From Ghiorsea sp. (GTDB lineage Bacteria; Pseudomonadota; Zetaproteobacteria; Mariprofundales; Mariprofundaceae): DNA of 9,515 nt. Made by a program: the position numbers and the translations under genes. A model generated the notes under the pieces. The model saw nothing but the letters and a program-made list of their open reading frames with translations, did no database searches and was not told the DNA's origin. The stretch's first letter is position 1. Each line of letters opens with the position of its first letter. This document shows positions 6,104 to 9,515 of the stretch, piece by piece. The stretch lies in the NCBI GenBank assembly GCA_021772875.1, contig JAJFLD010000136.1:1-9515 (forward strand). Reading direction: 5' to 3'.

Positions 6104-8077
6104 TTACGAATCACCAAAACTACCCAGCCCCTCAAAGACGAGCAAGAAACGCCAACCCATATCCGTTAAACCTTTACTGCCTACTTGATAGTTTTTAAAC
6201 CCTTCCATGGAAAAATCCCAGCACGCATGGTGATACGCTGCACCAATAGTCGTATGATTCATATGTTTTCTAAGCACGTCGTATTGGCTAGTGATAGAAG
6301 AAGACCAGCGTTGGCTCAATCGTGTTTTACCTGCCAAGCTGAAGGCCTTGGCTTCTGTTGCGTAACTCGGTTGGGTTTGCTGCCATGCCATATTAAAATA
6401 CTGCTGAGACTCTCCCGACCAGCTCAGGGAAGCATGGCGCTCTACCCATTGTTTTAAATCAGGGTTGTGTTGCCCTCCCATCGTTGCCCTCCAATTGGCA
6501 AAAGGCATCCAAGCCATCTCAGCCAAAACATTGGAAACAACACGTGTTGGTGCTGCGGCAACATTTGCATCCACAGTTTCGCGCAGACCATCCCAAACCA
6601 ACCCTACTTGCCCTTGTAAAACAGTACGCACATCACCTGTGTTATCTTTGTTTTGCAGCGATGATGCCAATAACATACTTACCCTACGCATGCGCTCAAA
6701 CCTATCCCAACCCGAATAACGATTACCTTGCAGCAAATTACTAAAACTCAAAGGCAACAAACTTGAATCATAACGTGGCTGATTACTCTGGTTTTTCGTT
6801 TGCGAAACATCCACACGCAACACAGGTTTAATTTCATGCCGCCATTGTTTATTTTCTGAAATCCGCTCAAAAATTGCTTGCATCTGCAAACTAGAAGCTA
6901 GAGCCCCATAGGAGGATGAACGATCATTAAACTGTTTTGATTCATAACCAACATATTGCCCCAACACAGACCATGTTGCCGACACTGCCCCACCCTGCAT
7001 TTGCCAAGGCTTAGACCATGATGGCTGTAATCCCACACGTACGCCAGATACACCAACATCACGTTTAAAATTTGTCGTTTGCTGTGCCAATTTGATGGTT
7101 TGGTCTTCACCAACATTAAAATAATGTCTTGTTTCTACACGAGGTAAAATTTGCAGCGTTCCAGTGTTGCTAGCACCACCCAACACTTGCTGATAACGGC
7201 TGCTCAAAATAGCGCTATCACTTCCATCGCGCCATGATAAAGCTGCCGTACTGGTTAAATATGCAGCTGCAGCAACATCACCATCTGAAGGAAAGTCTGC
7301 AATGTAGAGACCGTCGTTGACGGCATCAATATTTAGCATGGCATCAATAGATGTCGCGGGGCGCCAGACCATGTCGGTACGAACACGGCTGCGTTGCTTT
7401 CCTGTTTGTTGGTCGTGAATACTTTGAATTTGAATTTCTTCTCTGCCAAGCTTAGAACGATGACGCCATTCAACATCAGCCATGGTTCCTCGCAATGACA
7501 TCCAGCGTGGCGTTAATGTCATGTCCCAATCCGGCGATGCAGCCCAATAAAAGGGTGCTATAAATTCCGCCCCTCTACGCGAACTATTACCCACTTTGGG
7601 CATCAAGAATCCTGAACGTCTGCTCAAAGCATGCTCCCAACGCGGCACATAAAGAAGCGGGATGCCTCCCCATTCAAATCGTGCATTCTTGGCGACAAAT
7701 GTACCTTCTTCTTGATCCAATGTTGCCGAATCTGCCAAAATAGCCCATGCCCATGCATCCTCAGGACAGTCGGTATAAATAATGTTTTTTCCAGAAAAAT
7801 GCGCAAGATCAATACGCTTTAAATAATCGCCACTTAAAATATGCCCACTATCAAATGTAACTGTAGCTTCCACCATATCACCTGACTGTGCATCCACATC
7901 CAAATTTAATTGTTTGGCCTGAATAGTGAAATCCTTCGCTTGCAAATGAACATCTCCCTCAGCATGAATCATACCGTAAGGGTCGCGATGAATTTGATTG
8001 GCTGATAGCTCGCCTGCTTGAGCCCACAAAGGCACCATAAGCATCAAGCCAAAGATAAAAAAAACTAAAGTTGGCAA
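6104..8077 (-). CDS. lptD: LPS-assembly outer-membrane protein LptD
   Basis: LptD is the beta-barrel that, with the lipoprotein LptE, inserts lipopolysaccharide into the outer leaflet. The product is 657 residues, shorter than E. coli LptD (about 784). A hydrophobic signal peptide (cleavage likely after WAQA, about residue 21) is followed by an OstA/LptA-like domain (about 25-95, including QIHRDPYGMIHAEGDVHL-type repeats). The LptD barrel domain begins around residue 125, with LLYVPRWEHALSRRSGFLMP as a signature. Only two cysteines occur, Cys104 (YTDCPED) and Cys619 (HHACW). They appear to match one of the two inter-domain disulfides of E. coli (positions 173 and 724/725). The start is a TTG 9 nt after the ubiG stop and in the same frame; no upstream alternative exists, and an internal ATG at codon 12 would destroy the signal peptide. 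The signal peptide lacks the usual N-terminal Lys/Arg. Confidence 0.93.
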   Translation of the reverse strand: MPTLVFFIFGLMLMVPLWAQAGELSANQIHRDPYGMIHAEGDVHLQAKDFTIQAKQLNLDVDAQSGDMVEATVTFDSGHILSGDYLKRIDLAHFSGKNIIYTDCPEDAWAWAILADSATLDQEEGTFVAKNARFEWGGIPLLYVPRWEHALSRRSGFLMPKVGNSSRRGAEFIAPFYWAASPDWDMTLTPRWMSLRGTMADVEWRHRSKLGREEIQIQSIHDQQTGKQRSRVRTDMVWRPATSIDAMLNIDAVNDGLYIADFPSDGDVAAAAYLTSTAALSWRDGSDSAILSSRYQQVLGGASNTGTLQILPRVETRHYFNVGEDQTIKLAQQTTNFKRDVGVSGVRVGLQPSWSKPWQMQGGAVSATWSVLGQYVGYESKQFNDRSSSYGALASSLQMQAIFERISENKQWRHEIKPVLRVDVSQTKNQSNQPRYDSSLLPLSFSNLLQGNRYSGWDRFERMRRVSMLLASSLQNKDNTGDVRTVLQGQVGLVWDGLRETVDANVAAAPTRVVSNVLAEMAWMPFANWRATMGGQHNPDLKQWVERHASLSWSGESQQYFNMAWQQTQPSYATEAKAFSLAGKTRLSQRWSSSITSQYDVLRKHMNHTTIGAAYHHACWDFSMEGFKNYQVGSKGLTDMGWRFLLVFEGLGSFGDS

Positions 8078-8086
8078 GGGATAATC

Positions 8087-8791
8087 TTAGATTGGTTTTC
8101 TTGCAAAACCCAAATAATTAACATTCACATCAGATGACAAAGAAAACTGCCCTGACAACAAAGCATAACGCATACCCTGAATGTCCTGCTCCTGTAATTT
8201 TGCGCTGCGCATGGCTGCAACCATTTCTGATGGTCGAATAAATTTTTTATATTGATGTGTACCCTTAGGCAGCCAACCCAAAATATATTCTGCGCCTAAT
8301 ATGGCTTTGATATAAGATTCAGGTGTGCGATTGAGCGTGGCAAAGAAAAACAAGCCGCCTGGTTTGAGCATCGCTGCACATGCCGCAACAGCTCTTGGCA
8401 CGTCAGGCACATGTTCCAACACTTCCAAACACGTGACCACATCATAAACTTGCTCATGGGTTTGCGCCCATGTTTCCGCATCATTTTCTTGATAATCCAC
8501 AGCAATACCTGAGCTTTTCGCATGTACACTTGCCACGCTTAGTGCTTTGGGGGAGCGATCAATACCTGTTACATCTGCGCCATGGCTGGCCATACCTTCG
8601 GCCAGCAAACCACCACCACAACCCACATCCAAAACTTTTGCTTCTACTAAGTTTACCCGTTGTGCGATATAATCTAAACGTAAGGGATTAATTTGGTGTA
8701 AGGGTTTAAAACGACCATCAGGATCCCACCATTCTGCAGCAATGGCTTCAAAACGGCTAATCTCTTCGGGGTCAACATATATAGAACTCAT
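8087..8791 (-). CDS. ubiG: ubiquinone biosynthesis O-methyltransferase UbiG
   Basis: UbiG carries out both SAM-dependent O-methylations of ubiquinone biosynthesis at the cytoplasmic membrane. From the ATG at 8791 the protein is 234 residues. Visible features are the family N-terminus VDPEEISRFEAIAAEWWDP, then FKPLHQINPLRLDYI, the SAM-binding VLDVGCGGGLLAEGMA (53-68), LEVLEHVPD (121-129), and the UbiG-specific region ending LPKGTHQYKKFIRPSE, which includes the membrane-associating insertion. A GTG eight codons upstream (8815) is an alternative start. Neither start has a good Shine-Dalgarno; the ATG fits the family length better. It lies 33-57 nt after the preceding gene and 9 nt before lptD. 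Ubiquinone synthesis implies a respiratory chain using ubiquinone. Confidence 0.95.
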   Translation of the reverse strand: MSSIYVDPEEISRFEAIAAEWWDPDGRFKPLHQINPLRLDYIAQRVNLVEAKVLDVGCGGGLLAEGMASHGADVTGIDRSPKALSVASVHAKSSGIAVDYQENDAETWAQTHEQVYDVVTCLEVLEHVPDVPRAVAACAAMLKPGGLFFFATLNRTPESYIKAILGAEYILGWLPKGTHQYKKFIRPSEMVAAMRSAKLQEQDIQGMRYALLSGQFSLSSDVNVNYLGFARKPI

Positions 8792-8823
8792 GGTCAAATG
8801 ATGGGATGAAAGCACGCCATTGA

Positions 8824-8845
8824 CAACTTTTATTGTAAAAAGTTG
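8824..8845 (-). repeat. 8-bp inverted repeat between the SpoIIAA-like gene and ubiG
   Basis: CAACTTTT and AAAAGTTG form a perfect 8-bp stem with a 6-nt loop (TACAAT on the minus strand). No run of U follows on the minus strand, so it is not a classical intrinsic terminator. It could be an RNA-processing or pausing hairpin, or an operator dyad, because its loop coincides with a candidate -10 element. The stem is AT-rich and of moderate stability. Confidence 0.45.
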
Positions 8846-8859
8846 GGCTTACGAGACAA
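8832..8859 (-). promoter_or_regulatory. possible internal sigma70-type promoter for ubiG-lptD-surA
   Basis: On the minus strand TTGTCT (8859-8854, 4 of 6) and TACAAT (8837-8832, 5 of 6) are spaced by 16 nt. Transcription would start near 8825, 10-35 nt upstream of the candidate ubiG start codons. The -10 sits exactly in the loop of the inverted repeat at 8824-8845. This would let ubiG and the envelope genes be expressed independently of folC. It is a consensus match by eye and remains tentative. Confidence 0.35.
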
Positions 8860-9256
8860 AAGGCAGAATATCAATTTCTGATATTTCCAACCATATCATG
8901 GCTTGACTCATGGTACTGAATTGGCGGGTTTGTAATTCACCACCACGAATAAGCGCATATATATAAATCAAACTTTTCCCTAACCCACCGCGTATAGCAA
9001 AGGCAATTTTTGCACCTTCAGGCAACAAGGGTGATGCCTTTAGCTCTCGTGCCAAGGCAATAATCCTTTGTATGGGAACTTCCTTGACAGTCATCGCCGA
9101 TGAATAAAAATCGATCAATGCTTTGTCACAATGAATCATCTCACGTTTTTCCAACAATTGTGCGTGTAAATCATTGATGTCATCTTCGTTCAAAACACCT
9201 TTGGCTCGAATATACAATAGCTTTTTATCTTGGTTAATGCCCATATGTATGCTCAT
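8849..9256 (-). CDS. small SpoIIAA/STAS-like protein, function unknown
   Basis: This 135-residue soluble protein has the layout of SpoIIAA-like (STAS-related) domains. A first strand pair (LLYIRAKGVLNEDDINDL, 13-30) is followed by a central strand ending in Asp49 (ALIDFYSSAM, 46-55), a helix, a strand AKIAFAIRG (82-90), and a terminal helix AMIWLEI with the A-x-x-W-L pattern usual for this group. Ser52/Ser53 after Asp49 sit roughly where STAS anti-anti-sigma factors carry their phosphorylated Ser, but the classical D-S-x-G motif is absent. No partner kinase or sigma factor gene is visible nearby. Its ATG overlaps the folC stop (ATGA), so translation is coupled. Residue 5 is an alternative Met start. 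The family assignment is by pattern only. Confidence 0.6.
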   Translation of the reverse strand: MSIHMGINQDKKLLYIRAKGVLNEDDINDLHAQLLEKREMIHCDKALIDFYSSAMTVKEVPIQRIIALARELKASPLLPEGAKIAFAIRGGLGKSLIYIYALIRGGELQTRQFSTMSQAMIWLEISEIDILPFVS

Positions 9257-9515
9257 TTTTTATTCCTATCCATCCAAGACAAAGCTGCATTAACAGTAAT
9301 AAATGAGCCCATCACCATAAATTTACCTGATGTTCTTTGTTTGACTTCCCCATCAAGAAGCTGCATAACTTTTTCCTTCAGCAAAACATCCGACCCTGAG
9401 TATGTTATGATTTTTTTTGCCCATGGCTTCAACTTGGGCAATGCTCGCCCCAAATCCCTATCTTCTCGTGTACATAAAAATAACACATCAAAAGTCTCTT
9501 CTAGATCTGCGAAGT
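9253..9515 (-). CDS. folC: C-terminal part of dihydrofolate synthase/folylpolyglutamate synthase FolC (cut by the right edge)
   Basis: The frame is open to the right edge and supplies about 86 C-terminal residues. The end of the protein, FMVMGSFITVNAALSWMD, matches the C-terminal V-x-GSF-x-TV signature of FolC (E. coli ends with a similar VCGSFHTVAHVME stretch). The preceding alpha/beta segment (DVLFLCTREDRDLG, then KKIITYS) fits the Mur-ligase C-terminal Rossmann-like domain. FolC adds glutamate to dihydropteroate and then to folates, using ATP. The catalytic domain lies outside the window, so activity cannot be judged. A GTG at 9486 could be read as a start but is more likely an internal Val codon. 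The stop overlaps the next gene's ATG. Confidence 0.72.
   Translation of the reverse strand, partial: FADLEETFDVLFLCTREDRDLGRALPKLKPWAKKIITYSGSDVLLKEKVMQLLDGEVKQRTSGKFMVMGSFITVNAALSWMDRNKK

Noticed and set aside
6061..6135. Upstream ATG extending SurA by 25 residues
   Set aside because: It would overlap the end of lptD by about 30 bp and place charged, non-signal sequence ahead of a clear signal peptide.
9411..9418. Eight-A run in the folC coding strand as a programmed frameshift site
   Set aside because: The frame is correct on both sides and encodes the expected FolC C-terminus; no downstream stimulatory structure or alternative product was seen.

Overview
The window looks like a chromosomal housekeeping region of a Gram-negative bacterium, most likely a proteobacterium. 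It carries the outer-membrane LPS translocon gene lptD, its chaperone surA, the ubiquinone methyltransferase ubiG and the gene order lptD-surA-pdxA. Base composition is moderate (low forties percent GC, judged by eye). An encapsulated-ferritin-type gene hints at an iron-handling lifestyle. A microaerophilic iron oxidiser such as a Zetaproteobacterium would fit, but that is inference; the sequence does not prove a taxon.

Layout: ten genes run on the minus strand from the right edge to about position 890, with very short gaps or overlaps. In transcription order they are the C-terminal part of folC (cut by the right edge), a SpoIIAA-like small protein, ubiG, lptD, surA, pdxA, yqgE/algH, a WrbA-like flavoprotein, thrB (type II homoserine kinase) and an encapsulated-ferritin-like (EncFtn) gene. 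The folC/SpoIIAA-like junction is an ATGA overlap, pdxA and yqgE overlap by 8 bp, and the other gaps are 5-57 bp depending on start choice. The block is probably one or two polycistronic units. There is a possible internal promoter before ubiG and a weak terminator-like hairpin after the EncFtn gene.

The left ~800 bp is different in character. A visibly AT-rich, plus-strand gene for a putative lipoprotein of unknown function (218-790) converges on the EncFtn gene. A further minus-strand gene begins at position 17 and leaves the window on the left.

How the genes fit together: SurA escorts outer-membrane proteins, including LptD, across the periplasm. UbiG makes ubiquinone. PdxA makes pyridoxal phosphate, and ThrB phosphorylates homoserine for threonine. 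EncFtn is a ferroxidase, and the WrbA-like flavoprotein is a candidate quinone reductase.

Two points stand out. First, SurA has an extra C-terminal domain resembling the NTF2-like/Cds6 type, so it is about 150 residues longer than usual. Second, the EncFtn protein keeps all expected iron-site residues but ends without an encapsulin-targeting tail, and no shell gene lies beside it.
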